NCBI GenBank assembly: GCA_002506825.1
Contig: DAYH01000022.1
Span: forward strand, 17,733-55,949
Source: Euryarchaeota archaeon UBA103
GTDB lineage: Archaea; Thermoplasmatota; Poseidoniia; Poseidoniales; Thalassarchaeaceae
Reading direction: 5' to 3'
DNA: 38,217 nt
Of this stretch, positions 1 to 7,992 are shown piece after piece. The position numbers and the translations under genes are program-made. How positions within the stretch are numbered: position 1 is the first letter of the stretch; each line of letters opens with the position of its first letter. The notes beneath the pieces are model-generated. The model made no database searches. It saw only the letters and a list, made by a program, of their open reading frames with translations, and was not told where the DNA came from.

Positions 1-294
1 GCTGCAATGCTACTGCACTCGGCCGAGAAAGAGATTGACGAGAATGGCGTTAGCGCTGTGCTAACCGCCGCCGGAGTGGATGCTGACGGCGCCCGTGTTA
101 AGGCACTGGTTGCTTCGTTGGGATCCGTAGATATCGGAGAGGCTATGGCCACTGCTATAGCCGCACCCGTTGCTTCGGGCGCCGCACCTGCTGCTGCTGG
201 AGGAGCTTCAGAAGCTCCTGCTGAGGCCGCAGTTGAAGAGGAGCCTGAGGAAGACGATGGTGGCTTCGAAGGGCTCGGCTCGTTGTTCGGATAA
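1..294 (+). CDS. rpl12: Large ribosomal subunit stalk protein P1/L12 (5' end cut by window)
   Basis: This is the archaeal acidic stalk protein, which multimerises on P0/L10 and recruits translation factor GTPases to the ribosome. The reading frame is open from base 1 (Ala-Ala before the first Met), and the family normally starts about 5-8 residues earlier, so the true start lies outside the window. The visible N-terminal dimerisation region (LLHSAEKEID, then VLTAAGVDADGARVKALVA) matches the family. It is followed by an Ala/Pro/Gly hinge and a Glu/Asp-rich tail ending GGFEGLGSLFG, the conserved C-terminal factor-binding tail. In archaea this gene usually ends an L11-L1-L10-L12 cluster, which would lie just upstream. 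The next gene starts 62 bases later. Confidence 0.95.
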   Translation, partial: AAMLLHSAEKEIDENGVSAVLTAAGVDADGARVKALVASLGSVDIGEAMATAIAAPVASGAAPAAAGGASEAPAEAAVEEEPEEDDGGFEGLGSLFG

Positions 295-356
295 GCAGTG
301 ATGAATTGAACTGAATCGCGAAGGCGCTATGGGCGGTAGCCTGTTGGCGGTTACAT

Positions 357-800
357 ATGCATTCTACCCGAGTACTGGAAATTCCAGTTTCCGTCACCGC
401 TACTGATGCAGTAAGGTACTTCAGAATCGCATGTGAAGAGAGAGGATGGGAAGGGTCGAGGCTAGAAGAGTCACGAGTTGTTCACAGATGGGCCATAATA
501 GTACCATTAACCAACTCTGCAAGAGTTCTGGGAATGGAAATCAAGGGAGGGATTGCCGATGGGCTTTCCCTGAGAGCGTGGAGCTACACTCCTGGTTCGG
601 CGGGTGTTGTCACGATGATTTCTTTCGAAGTCCCAGATTCAATAGATGGCGATGAGTGGCTTACATTTCTTCGGGATTGGACTGATTCACTACCTAGATG
701 CCCGTGGAAATGGAGTTTCTGGGAGAGATCCATGATTGGATACTTCATTCCTGAATTCAGAAAATCGAGGAGGGTTTTCTCTTCTGAGGGTATAATCTAG
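357..800 (+). CDS. Hypothetical protein, 147 aa
   Basis: I do not recognise this family. The protein is soluble-looking, with no signal peptide or membrane helix, mixed alpha/beta composition and many Trp residues in the second half (DEWLTFLRDW, PWKWSFWERS). It starts at an ATG 62 bases after the stalk gene. No clear Shine-Dalgarno site precedes it, so an alternative start is possible. The pattern of alternating strands followed by an amphipathic helix could suit a small ligand-binding or polyketide-cyclase-like (START/SRPBCC) fold, but this is only a guess. It may be co-transcribed with the ribosomal gene. Confidence 0.6.
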   Translation: MHSTRVLEIPVSVTATDAVRYFRIACEERGWEGSRLEESRVVHRWAIIVPLTNSARVLGMEIKGGIADGLSLRAWSYTPGSAGVVTMISFEVPDSIDGDEWLTFLRDWTDSLPRCPWKWSFWERSMIGYFIPEFRKSRRVFSSEGII

Positions 801-883
801 ATCTCGAAACTGTGTTTGAAAGTGAAATTGGGCTTTTACTAGAGCCTCTGTAGAGAGGATTTGAAAGAGATGGCGATTTTGCA

Positions 884-1585
884 GTGCTGAGTCAAATGGT
901 ACTGGACATGCTCGATAGCCCGAGAAAAATTGGGATGGCCGCTGGTACCGTGGCATTCATGTTTCTATTTCCACTATACTTCGCATGGATGCCTCTGGCG
1001 GATGAGGGTTTGGTCAATGGGGGAAGCTCGGGTCAAGGAGAATGGATAGTCAGTTTCAGCGAAAGTGAGTCCGTGTTAGAAGAGTCTACTGTTTTGGAAG
1101 ATGGAGACACCCATATGACTGAGTTCACGGTTGGAATAGAGGATTTGGGAGATATGGAAATAGGTTTCATTGAGTTGATCGTTCAATGTAATGACAATGA
1201 TGACCCTGGTCCAGGTTTCTCCGATAGTGTGGATGGCGTTAGCGATCTAATGGATGTTGAGGGTCATGCATCCGGAGATATTCAAGATCAGAGTGCAGAT
1301 GGGACCTGCATGGGGGGCAATGGTGGCTTCACCATGAGGTGGGATGTAACCACTAACTACACGGGAGAAAGCTTCAGTATCACATCTTCTCAGAAAACAA
1401 TATCCGAAACCTGGAATGACAATGGATTTGGAATTGGGACTTGGTCAGCTACCATCTCCGCTGAGATAAACTCGGCTCCAATAGTAGGAGGGATTGTAGA
1501 CTCTGACGAGGATTTTGACATAACTTGGAGGATGGTTACCTACGAGGTGGTAATCGAAGAGTCGATGGTAGAGCCAACAGAGTAA
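884..1585 (+). CDS. Membrane-anchored acidic extracytoplasmic protein, unknown function
   Basis: A single N-terminal hydrophobic segment (about residues 17-38, GMAAGTVAFMFLFPLYFAW) follows a short basic stretch (SPRKIG). This predicts a signal anchor with the remaining roughly 190 residues outside. The exported part is strongly acidic and rich in Ser, Thr and Gly, with an Asp-rich patch (CNDNDDPGPGFSDSVDGVSD) and two Cys that could form a disulfide. The C-terminal half looks like beta-strands (RWDVTTNYTGESFSITSSQ). This start is a GTG; ATGs at 896 and 908 are also possible and none has a clear Shine-Dalgarno site. Its stop codon directly abuts the stop of the convergent GTPase gene. No family recognised. 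Confidence 0.6.
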   Translation: MLSQMVLDMLDSPRKIGMAAGTVAFMFLFPLYFAWMPLADEGLVNGGSSGQGEWIVSFSESESVLEESTVLEDGDTHMTEFTVGIEDLGDMEIGFIELIVQCNDNDDPGPGFSDSVDGVSDLMDVEGHASGDIQDQSADGTCMGGNGGFTMRWDVTTNYTGESFSITSSQKTISETWNDNGFGIGTWSATISAEINSAPIVGGIVDSDEDFDITWRMVTYEVVIEESMVEPTE

Positions 1586-2872
1586 CTATGACTTGGAATG
1601 TATCCTTATCACATCGTTATCCAGTATCTCATAATCAGAGCCAATAACTCTCCCTGAACGAGCATCCACCGCCTTGATGAATCCCTGTCCTAAGTCTGTG
1701 TGAACTAGAAAGGCCAATTCTTTGGCAGTAGTTCCAGAAGGCACCAAGAGAGCATCTGGAAGTATTTTCCCGTCCCCATCTGTCCAATGGTTTTCGTCCT
1801 GGACTGGATAAGCCACTCTTCTCCCCAGTATGCCGAAAACAACCTCTCCGAGTAAGCCTAGAAGTCCTCCCCCTTCCCAAGCCCCAAGAGAGGAAGATAT
1901 CGACTCAAGAGCTGTTCTCTGCTTCTCTGAAAGATTGGTTTCTCCTAATTCGGTGATTCTGAATTCAAAATTCCCCGGTATATTTTCGATGAGTCCAGCA
2001 CTCGAAGCTCTCCTCAAAGCTAGTTCGGCCTCCGCGCTAGTAGGGACTACAATCCCTCCAGATTCTGAGATTAATTTTTTTAGCTCTGCCCAGGAGTCGG
2101 ATGAAGCTTTGTCCGCCTTATTTGCGGCAACAAAGATAGGGAAAAGTTGGATCCTAATTGCTGAAGCTAATGTTGTGATTTCTTTTTCTGTCCAAGTCCA
2201 AGGCATACCAGCGTCTGGATTCTTTTCACTTACAGAGGAGATTCCGACACTGACGTGTCTCTCATTAGCTCCGATTCCCGTTAGCCTATCTAAAATGAAG
2301 TCATTTAGCCCTCTATCCCCTTCTGCTTGGACCCTCCTAGCTCCCCTCTCCCATCCATTGCTTAGTATTCCACTGATCCAGGCATCTAATTCTGTAGTCA
2401 GAAATTCATACTCTTCCAAGGGGTTTGATCCTCCTGATCCAATAGGATTTCCCTCAATATCAGTTGATCCTGATGCATCTATGACTTGGATTAGCGCGTC
2501 ACACCTAGCTAAATCTGAGAGAAACTGGTTCCCTCTCCCCTTTCCCTTGTGAGCACCGGGAACTAGGCCAGCAACGTCTATCATCGTAACTGGTACTAGT
2601 CTATTGTAACCAGTACAGCTTCCAGAGTTGGGAATGCATATGCTTCCCTTGCGAGGATCCCCCTCTCTCGAACTTTCCATTCTCCCTTCTTTCTCTCTCC
2701 TTTCTCTGAGCTCTAAGCAGGCGCATGGCCCTCTTAGTGGAAGCCATGCGACTCCAACATTTGGATCGATGGTCGTAAAGGGGTAGTTTGCAATCTCTAC
2801 TGGGGTCTCTGTCAAGGCTGAGAATGAGGTAGATTTACCGACGTTAGGCTTTCCTACCAGTCCTATTCGCAT
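1586..2872 (-). CDS. OBG-family GTPase of the archaeal YchF-like (MJ1332) type with C-terminal TGS domain
   Basis: This is a translation-associated P-loop NTPase of the OBG superfamily, thought to act on ribosomes. G1 is at residues 7-15 (GKPNVGKST), the switch region has the NYPFTTIDPNVG signature, G3 is DVAGLVPGAHKGKGRG, and G4 is ANKAD. The canonical NKxD base motif suggests GTP use, unlike bacterial YchF. The C-terminus is a TGS domain (LVHTDLGQGFIKAVDARSG). I chose the ATG at 2872 over 2881 because the family begins MRIGLVGKPNVGKST and the AGGT element has proper spacing only to that codon. The gene lies 32 bases downstream of the CcoN-like gene on the same strand, so it is probably co-transcribed. 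It converges on the + strand gene with no gap. Confidence 0.9.
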   Translation of the reverse strand: MRIGLVGKPNVGKSTSFSALTETPVEIANYPFTTIDPNVGVAWLPLRGPCACLELRERREKEGRMESSREGDPRKGSICIPNSGSCTGYNRLVPVTMIDVAGLVPGAHKGKGRGNQFLSDLARCDALIQVIDASGSTDIEGNPIGSGGSNPLEEYEFLTTELDAWISGILSNGWERGARRVQAEGDRGLNDFILDRLTGIGANERHVSVGISSVSEKNPDAGMPWTWTEKEITTLASAIRIQLFPIFVAANKADKASSDSWAELKKLISESGGIVVPTSAEAELALRRASSAGLIENIPGNFEFRITELGETNLSEKQRTALESISSSLGAWEGGGLLGLLGEVVFGILGRRVAYPVQDENHWTDGDGKILPDALLVPSGTTAKELAFLVHTDLGQGFIKAVDARSGRVIGSDYEILDNDVIRIHSKS

Positions 2873-2904
2873 GGATATCATTACCTGGGAGGGGCCTCAT
2901 GCCC

Positions 2905-4572
2905 TCAAAGTTCGGTAGCGGCGCCTTCCTCTTTGCTCTGCTCCGATGGTGAAACTTCAGTATCTAGAGTGGCCCCACTAGCGAGGATCTTTCTGATGCT
3001 GGTAGGTCCGGTTAGACTGTATGACTCGATGGCTATTGATGATAGGGAAGCTTCTGATGGACCTCCCATTATTCGTCCCCTATACTGGCCACTGATTGTA
3101 TTAGTACAGTGGAATATTGCACCGATGACAGCTCCATAGAACATTACTGAGCCTACTTTCCTAAGCTCCATGTTTATTGATGCTCCTTGCTCGGCCATTG
3201 ACTCAGTAAGTGCCATGTCGGTGAAGTCGGACATCATGGTGATGAGTAGCCCTAGGAAAGCACCTCCAGACATCATCCAGAAAGCCCATCTAGAACGATT
3301 AGCTGAAAGTTGGTGCCTTCCGCTAGCTCTTGGCAGTACGTTCAGTGCGGAGCCTACTGACAATGGAATCATTACCAACCAGATAGCCATCAGATCAATA
3401 GATTGTGATATTCCAGTAAGCTCGTTGACCCCCCCAAGTGCGTCAGTCTGAACGAATAACGAACCTATCGCAATAGGGATTAGCATCCAAGCTCCTAAGT
3501 TTAGCTCGGCGATACCAGGGGCATCTGGATTCTCCACGAAAGCGTCAGAGCCTCGCAATGTAACTAGCATATTTGCACTGAATGCGATAATTGGAATTGC
3601 TGAGAGTGCCATTAGGAAAGATCCTACTATGACGTCCCTAGAAGATGCGTCGAGTTCATTGCTGGAAAGTGAGAACAGATCAACAACCATGGATGGGTCC
3701 GTGGATCCCATTGGGTTGATTGTGATAACAGCGCCGAAGAGAGTGAATGCCACGAGTGACTTTGACCAAAGGGGATTGCCTGAGCCGACGGATACCGAGT
3801 AGAGGGAAACGCCAGCTAATCCACAGAAGAAGAAGGTCCCTCCGGCGAGATGGAACAGTAGCCATTGACCTACTCCTTCATCGAAAGCACCGCTTGCGAA
3901 GACTGCTAGGACGGCTGCAATATTTCCTATGAAAGCGTATACGATAAGCCATGCTGGAAACGGGATCTCTTTGGTAGCCTCGGAAACTGTAAGTATCACA
4001 TTGATGATCAAGGCAGTCGAAGCGAGTGTGAGAAGTAGATTTGCTACTGGGAGTATAGTGATGCTCAGAATCTGTTCATTCTGAGAGCCGACGAACATTA
4101 ACAATACAGACAGCGTCCACAGCAAGGAGACAAGTGTAGCGTTTGACTCACTGGCTAGGTGGGTCCCACAAAGCTTAGGAAGTGCGTAAAGAGAAGCTCC
4201 GACTACCAGCATTCCGATAGCACCGAACAGAGCAGTAAGCCTTCCGGCATACAACAGCTCTGATGATTCGGGATGATATCCCCAAGATTCGAAGCTGTGT
4301 AAAGCGGTAGCATCATGGCCGAGCCAAAGACCCATGAATGTGAAGGTAGAGGCGGCAAAGGCCCAAACCAATCCATGGATGATCCATGTAGTAGAGGCAG
4401 AACCGGGACGTCCGCTTACGAAGTCGGATGCAGGGCCCAATGCCTTTTCGAGCATGAACATGCTTAGGCCCTTGGCCACGTCATTGAAAATCCAAAGACC
4501 CCTCTTCATAAGGATGAAGGATAGAGCTAGCAATAGCCAGAAAATTGTGAGAGTAGAAACTATGACATCCAT
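2905..4572 (-). CDS. CcoN-like (heme-copper oxidase subunit I fold) membrane protein lacking most metal and heme ligands
   Basis: This 555-residue polytopic membrane protein has 12 or more hydrophobic segments. By eye it aligns along its length with cbb3 oxidase subunit I. GRLTALFGAIG (residues 110-120) matches the GRLRPLHTNAV helix, QWLLFHLAGGTFFFCGLAG matches QWWYGHNAVGFFLTAGF, INPMGSTDP (285-293) falls where WAGPHHLHYT should be, and SIDLMAIWL (391-399) falls where WTIGHVHAGAL should be. Only the helix VI-type His (about residue 241) remains. The heme b His, the CuB HH pair and the HxH are absent, so catalytic O2 reduction is very unlikely. I chose the ATG at 4572 because an excellent Shine-Dalgarno site (GAGGTGAT, 4577-4584) precedes it; the GTG at 4581 lies inside that site. 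It follows the small membrane gene by 10 bases. It could instead be a structural or electron-transfer paralogue, or a very divergent membrane protein. Confidence 0.6.
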   Translation of the reverse strand: MDVIVSTLTIFWLLLALSFILMKRGLWIFNDVAKGLSMFMLEKALGPASDFVSGRPGSASTTWIIHGLVWAFAASTFTFMGLWLGHDATALHSFESWGYHPESSELLYAGRLTALFGAIGMLVVGASLYALPKLCGTHLASESNATLVSLLWTLSVLLMFVGSQNEQILSITILPVANLLLTLASTALIINVILTVSEATKEIPFPAWLIVYAFIGNIAAVLAVFASGAFDEGVGQWLLFHLAGGTFFFCGLAGVSLYSVSVGSGNPLWSKSLVAFTLFGAVITINPMGSTDPSMVVDLFSLSSNELDASSRDVIVGSFLMALSAIPIIAFSANMLVTLRGSDAFVENPDAPGIAELNLGAWMLIPIAIGSLFVQTDALGGVNELTGISQSIDLMAIWLVMIPLSVGSALNVLPRASGRHQLSANRSRWAFWMMSGGAFLGLLITMMSDFTDMALTESMAEQGASINMELRKVGSVMFYGAVIGAIFHCTNTISGQYRGRIMGGPSEASLSSIAIESYSLTGPTSIRKILASGATLDTEVSPSEQSKEEGAATEL

Positions 4573-4582
4573 GATAATCACC

Positions 4583-4861
4583 TCACTCGCTGGTGGCCTC
4601 CGTTAGCATGGTTGCTACAATCGAGAATGCACCAAATATGACCCCTATGAGGAAGAACCATATCCCTGAGTCGAAAACCCCCTCAAACATCGGGAGAACT
4701 TCGGAGACCACTGGCATGTCTCTGCCAGGGAAAAGAATCCCGTAAAGTATGAGGAATGAGAGCATTGAAACGAATCCGAGAACCACCACGACCCCGGATG
4801 AAGCCGGCTCTTTCTCACCTTGGATGAACTCATCAACTGAACTTGGTACTTCGATAGACAC
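4583..4861 (-). CDS. Small membrane protein with two predicted helices, 92 aa
   Basis: Two hydrophobic segments (VVVVLGFVSMLSFLILYGIL and IWFFLIGVIFGAFSIVATML) flank a short loop with FPGRDMPVVSEVLP. The N-terminus is soluble and acidic. I set the start at GTG 4861, seven bases after a GAGGTG Shine-Dalgarno site (4869-4874). The longer frame back to ATG 4939 would start inside the loop of a hairpin and lacks a ribosome site. The stop is 10 bases from the preferred start of the CcoN-like gene, whose Shine-Dalgarno site overlaps this stop codon, so the two are likely translated together. It may be an accessory subunit of that membrane protein. No family recognised. Confidence 0.6.
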   Translation of the reverse strand: MSIEVPSSVDEFIQGEKEPASSGVVVVLGFVSMLSFLILYGILFPGRDMPVVSEVLPMFEGVFDSGIWFFLIGVIFGAFSIVATMLTEATSE

Positions 4862-4930
4862 AGACACACACCTCGCGAAACGCGACAGAATCGGACCGAA
4901 CCAACGGAGACAGCCCCTTAAGCATTGGGC

Positions 4931-4947
4931 GAGGGACATAGTCCCTC
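4931..4947 (-). terminator. Hairpin after the RaSEA gene
   Basis: GAGGGAC and GTCCCTC form a perfect 7-bp stem around a 3-base loop, starting 4 bases after the RaSEA stop codon on the minus strand. There is no long T run, so it may weaken readthrough or protect the 3' end rather than be a canonical archaeal terminator. A TTAAG element (about 4918-4922) just downstream could be the TATA box of the next gene. Confidence 0.4.
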
Positions 4948-4951
4948 AGTA

Positions 4952-6085
4952 TCATGGAGCACGTAATCTGTCCAGGGCGTTTCCTCTGCGATGTATGCCC
5001 GAACCAATAGGCGTCGGTAGTGCTAAATCACTCTGTATTTCTGAAAGCCAAACTTCCTTACATTCACATTCCAATCCAATAAATTCACCTAGATTACCAG
5101 AAACAGAGTATCTCTCGATCGCTGCAACTACTTCTGAATCACAGGATCCACAATTATGAGAACCTCTTGCTTTTCCTCCAGCAGTTGGATGAACGATTAC
5201 TCTGCATTTGGTCTTCGACACATCGTCATGAGTTCTGACAATCATCTCTACCAGAGACCATAGCCAAGGGGGGCGATATTCTCTGTTCCTGAATAGTCTG
5301 TCTACGATCGTCCCTCTCTGAATATTCATTGGGTTTATCGAGACCTCATCAGATATCTTGGAAACTTCTGAGACCCAAGATGATGTGTGTTTAAGGGCGT
5401 CTCCTTCGGACATGAAAGGTGGTTTGAAGAGAAGATAGGTCTTGACTCTTAGAGAGTTTTCTCTAAGAATTTCAACTGCCTTATGCCACTGTTTGAGTGA
5501 GAATCCCTTGTTGGCATGGAATCTCAGTACAGTGTTGTCGTAGGCCTCTAGGCCTATGGCTACAGTACACCCAGGATGCCTCTCAGCTACCCATTCAAGC
5601 TTCTCAGGGGTGCACATCTGGGCTTGAGCCTCTACTACGAGGTGCAGACCCATCTCATATGTCTCCCTCAGAACATGCTCCTGCCACTCTGGAGGATTCT
5701 CTCTATCCTCGAAGAAGGTTCCTGATGTGTATACCTTGACCATCTTGCAGTCTCTGAAGTTGTTTGTGGTTCTCTTGGCCTCCTCCCACTGGGAGAACAT
5801 GTCCTCGGCAGTAACATCATCCCTGACGTCATTGAAGTACCCACAAAAGGTACATCCGGATTTCCACCACCAAACGCAACCCTTCGTACGAAGTATGACT
5901 GTGGCTGCAGTGCAAGGAGTGCCATCTGGTAGATTCTCAGGTGTCTTGTAGACAGTAACTGGCTTGGATGCATCCCAAGACTCTCGAGAGGCGACTGATT
6001 CTGGAGTATTCTCAGGTGCCTTCACCAGATGGTGTATTTTGACTGGCTTCTCGCCGTCTCCCATCAGGCCGCATGAATTCGCCAT
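4952..6085 (-). CDS. raSEA: Archaeosine biosynthesis radical SAM protein RaSEA
   Basis: RaSEA works with ArcS to convert the lysine-adduct intermediate of preQ0 at tRNA position 15 into archaeosine (G+). The radical SAM cysteines sit in the family-specific spacing C70-x7-C78-x2-C81 (GCVWWWKSGCTFCGYFND), not the common CxxxCxxC. Other family signatures follow: VKVYTSGTFF, VVEAQAQMC, AIGLEAYD, and YLLFKPPFMSEGDA. The C-terminus holds HNCGSCDSE and ECECKEVW, a further Cys set typical of this family. The length (377 aa) is usual. The start is an ATG at 6085; a second Met at residue 8 is possible. It is divergent from the MFS gene across about 107 bases. I see no ArcS in the window. Confidence 0.9.
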   Translation of the reverse strand: MANSCGLMGDGEKPVKIHHLVKAPENTPESVASRESWDASKPVTVYKTPENLPDGTPCTAATVILRTKGCVWWWKSGCTFCGYFNDVRDDVTAEDMFSQWEEAKRTTNNFRDCKMVKVYTSGTFFEDRENPPEWQEHVLRETYEMGLHLVVEAQAQMCTPEKLEWVAERHPGCTVAIGLEAYDNTVLRFHANKGFSLKQWHKAVEILRENSLRVKTYLLFKPPFMSEGDALKHTSSWVSEVSKISDEVSINPMNIQRGTIVDRLFRNREYRPPWLWSLVEMIVRTHDDVSKTKCRVIVHPTAGGKARGSHNCGSCDSEVVAAIERYSVSGNLGEFIGLECECKEVWLSEIQSDLALPTPIGSGIHRRGNALDRLRAP

Positions 6086-6192
6086 GGCCTTCGCTCCGGG
6101 GGAGCGTTATTGACGTTGACGACTAGTAGGTGAGCTGTGAGATATCTGATTACGTAGACGACACTAAAGACCAGTGATAATCTGAGGGATTC

Positions 6193-7983
6193 ATGTCAGG
6201 GGGGTTCGGCAAGGTAATTGGAAACTCTGACGAGGTCCAGAGACTGCTTGATGAAATGGACCCCGAATCCAAGAAGTCTCTGAAAAGCTGGTATTGGTTC
6301 GATTGGGCGAATCAGGCTTTCGCTCTTACAGTAATTACCGTAGTAGTTCCTACACTGCTGTCTAATATGTTCAATCTGGCAAACGGAGGGAGTGCAGAAT
6401 ATGCTGGTATGACATTCACTGGAGATAGTTTCTACGCTATTGTCCTTGGGATATCTAGTGTCTTTGTGGCCATAGTAAGTCCGGTCCTGGGCGCTGTGGC
6501 CGATAGGATGCCGATAAAGAAGAGGATTCTGAAAATCTATACTATCGTTGGCATTCTATTCACTGCCCTGATGGGTTTTGCCCCTTACATGAGCGAGGAA
6601 TCATCATACAAATTCCTTGCAATTTGTCTGATTATGGGGAACATAGGTTTTGCTGGTGGACATGCGATCTACTCGGCTTTCCTCCCTTATCTCGGAGATA
6701 AGCGTCTGATGGACCATATTTCTAGCTGGGGTTATGCCTATGGGTTCCTAGGGGGGTCGACACTTCTCACACTCCATCTAATCGTAGGACTGAGGTTCGG
6801 ATTCGAAGACCCCGATGTTCAGTGTTTCGTATTCCTAACAAGCGCATTGTGGTGGCTCGGTTTCTCAGTGCCCATATTCAGAAATACACCAGAGCCTGAG
6901 ATACCTAATCCTACTCAGTACTCATCCATTTTTGAAGCAATAGTAGATGGAGTTAGAGAGATTCGTAAAACATTCTCTGAGATTAGAAGATACAGAGTTC
7001 TGACTCTCTTCATGTGTGGGTATCTGTTATTCTATGACGGGGTTAACGCGATCGGGGGGCTTGCGGCGGCCTATGCGGATTCTGTACTGAGGATTGACTT
7101 TAGTATGAATTTCGTTCTACTTCTTTCTGCCAACGTAGTCGCGATTCCAATGACTATCATTGGCGGTTCACTGGCTAGTAAATACAGCAATAAGAAGATT
7201 CTAGGAGGGGCTCTGGCGATATTCTGTGTTGTCTCGGTTCTTGGAGTGGGTTTTGCGCCTCTTGAACTAGAGGCAGATCATGAGAGGTATGACTTCCGCT
7301 ATGACTGGGATGAAGAGGAGGATGCATACAGGCTGTCAACACTGTATAACAGAGGAGTAGATGGTTGGGTTAGTGAAACCGGGGAGGGGGATGAAGATTT
7401 CAGACAGGCCTTCCTACAATTCCTAAAGGTGGGAGGCGAGGAGCGTTCCCTGCTAGGCCTAGAAGAGTCGTCATTACTTGCATCCAGTATGGATAGTAAT
7501 ACCCAACATAGGTTCTCCTTTTCATTCAAAGGCGGAGAATTGGATGGATCATCTTCGGTGGGTGTTGATCACCCTACGGTAATTGAGGGGGGGCCTATAG
7601 ACTGGTGGCCTAATTTACTGAGGGACAATATCTGGGAGCCTGCGGGATTAGGGATTAACCTGCAGTGGATAATACTTGGAATGACCTTTGGAATGGTGAT
7701 GGGAGTAGCGGGGGCACTGTCTAGGAGTCTCTTTAGCATGCTAATACCAACATCAAAAACTACCGAATTCTTTGGATTCTTCGCCTTCATAGGTAAGGCG
7801 GTCTCGGTTCTTGGACCGATAGTGTATGCGATAGTAGCCGCCTCTATGGATAGTAGAATGGGACTTCTGAGTGTGGTGGTACCTATCTTGATGGGGATGT
7901 GCTTCTTCTTCGTTGTGGATGTTGAAGAGGGGATTCGTGTCGCAAGAGAGGTTGATGAAGAGGTGTCTTCTGGAACAGTGTGA
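6193..7983 (+). CDS. MFS transporter of the UMF1/Atg22 family with a large extra loop
   Basis: This polytopic permease resembles the UMF1/Atg22-like branch of the major facilitator superfamily, some members of which export amino acids or solutes. The signature start KSWYWFDWANQAFALTVITV is clear. The MFS loop 2-3 pattern GAVADRMPIKKRILKIY follows, then GFAGGHAIYSAFLPYLGD, typical of the family. Helices continue to about residue 354, where an unusual hydrophilic insert of roughly 130 residues (about 357-485, rich in Asp, Glu and Ser) interrupts the second half before the last helices resume (GLGINLQWIILGMTFGMVMG). The ATG is preceded by GAGGGA. The acyltransferase gene follows 9 bases later. 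The substrate is unknown. Confidence 0.85.
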   Translation: MSGGFGKVIGNSDEVQRLLDEMDPESKKSLKSWYWFDWANQAFALTVITVVVPTLLSNMFNLANGGSAEYAGMTFTGDSFYAIVLGISSVFVAIVSPVLGAVADRMPIKKRILKIYTIVGILFTALMGFAPYMSEESSYKFLAICLIMGNIGFAGGHAIYSAFLPYLGDKRLMDHISSWGYAYGFLGGSTLLTLHLIVGLRFGFEDPDVQCFVFLTSALWWLGFSVPIFRNTPEPEIPNPTQYSSIFEAIVDGVREIRKTFSEIRRYRVLTLFMCGYLLFYDGVNAIGGLAAAYADSVLRIDFSMNFVLLLSANVVAIPMTIIGGSLASKYSNKKILGGALAIFCVVSVLGVGFAPLELEADHERYDFRYDWDEEEDAYRLSTLYNRGVDGWVSETGEGDEDFRQAFLQFLKVGGEERSLLGLEESSLLASSMDSNTQHRFSFSFKGGELDGSSSVGVDHPTVIEGGPIDWWPNLLRDNIWEPAGLGINLQWIILGMTFGMVMGVAGALSRSLFSMLIPTSKTTEFFGFFAFIGKAVSVLGPIVYAIVAASMDSRMGLLSVVVPILMGMCFFFVVDVEEGIRVAREVDEEVSSGTV

Positions 7984-7992
7984 AGTGATGTA

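Noticed and set aside
1830..2552. Plus-strand open frame of 240 codons
   Set aside because: It lies wholly antisense to the GTPase, whose G1, G3, G4 and TGS motifs are unmistakable. The plus-strand translation is Ser/Pro-rich with no recognisable motif.
2905..4572. Active terminal oxidase subunit I
   Set aside because: The His ligands for both hemes and CuB are missing at the aligned places, apart from one His.
4862..4939. N-terminal extension of the small membrane protein to ATG 4939
   Set aside because: The ATG lies in the loop of a perfect hairpin and no ribosome site precedes it. GAGGTG is correctly spaced to GTG 4861.
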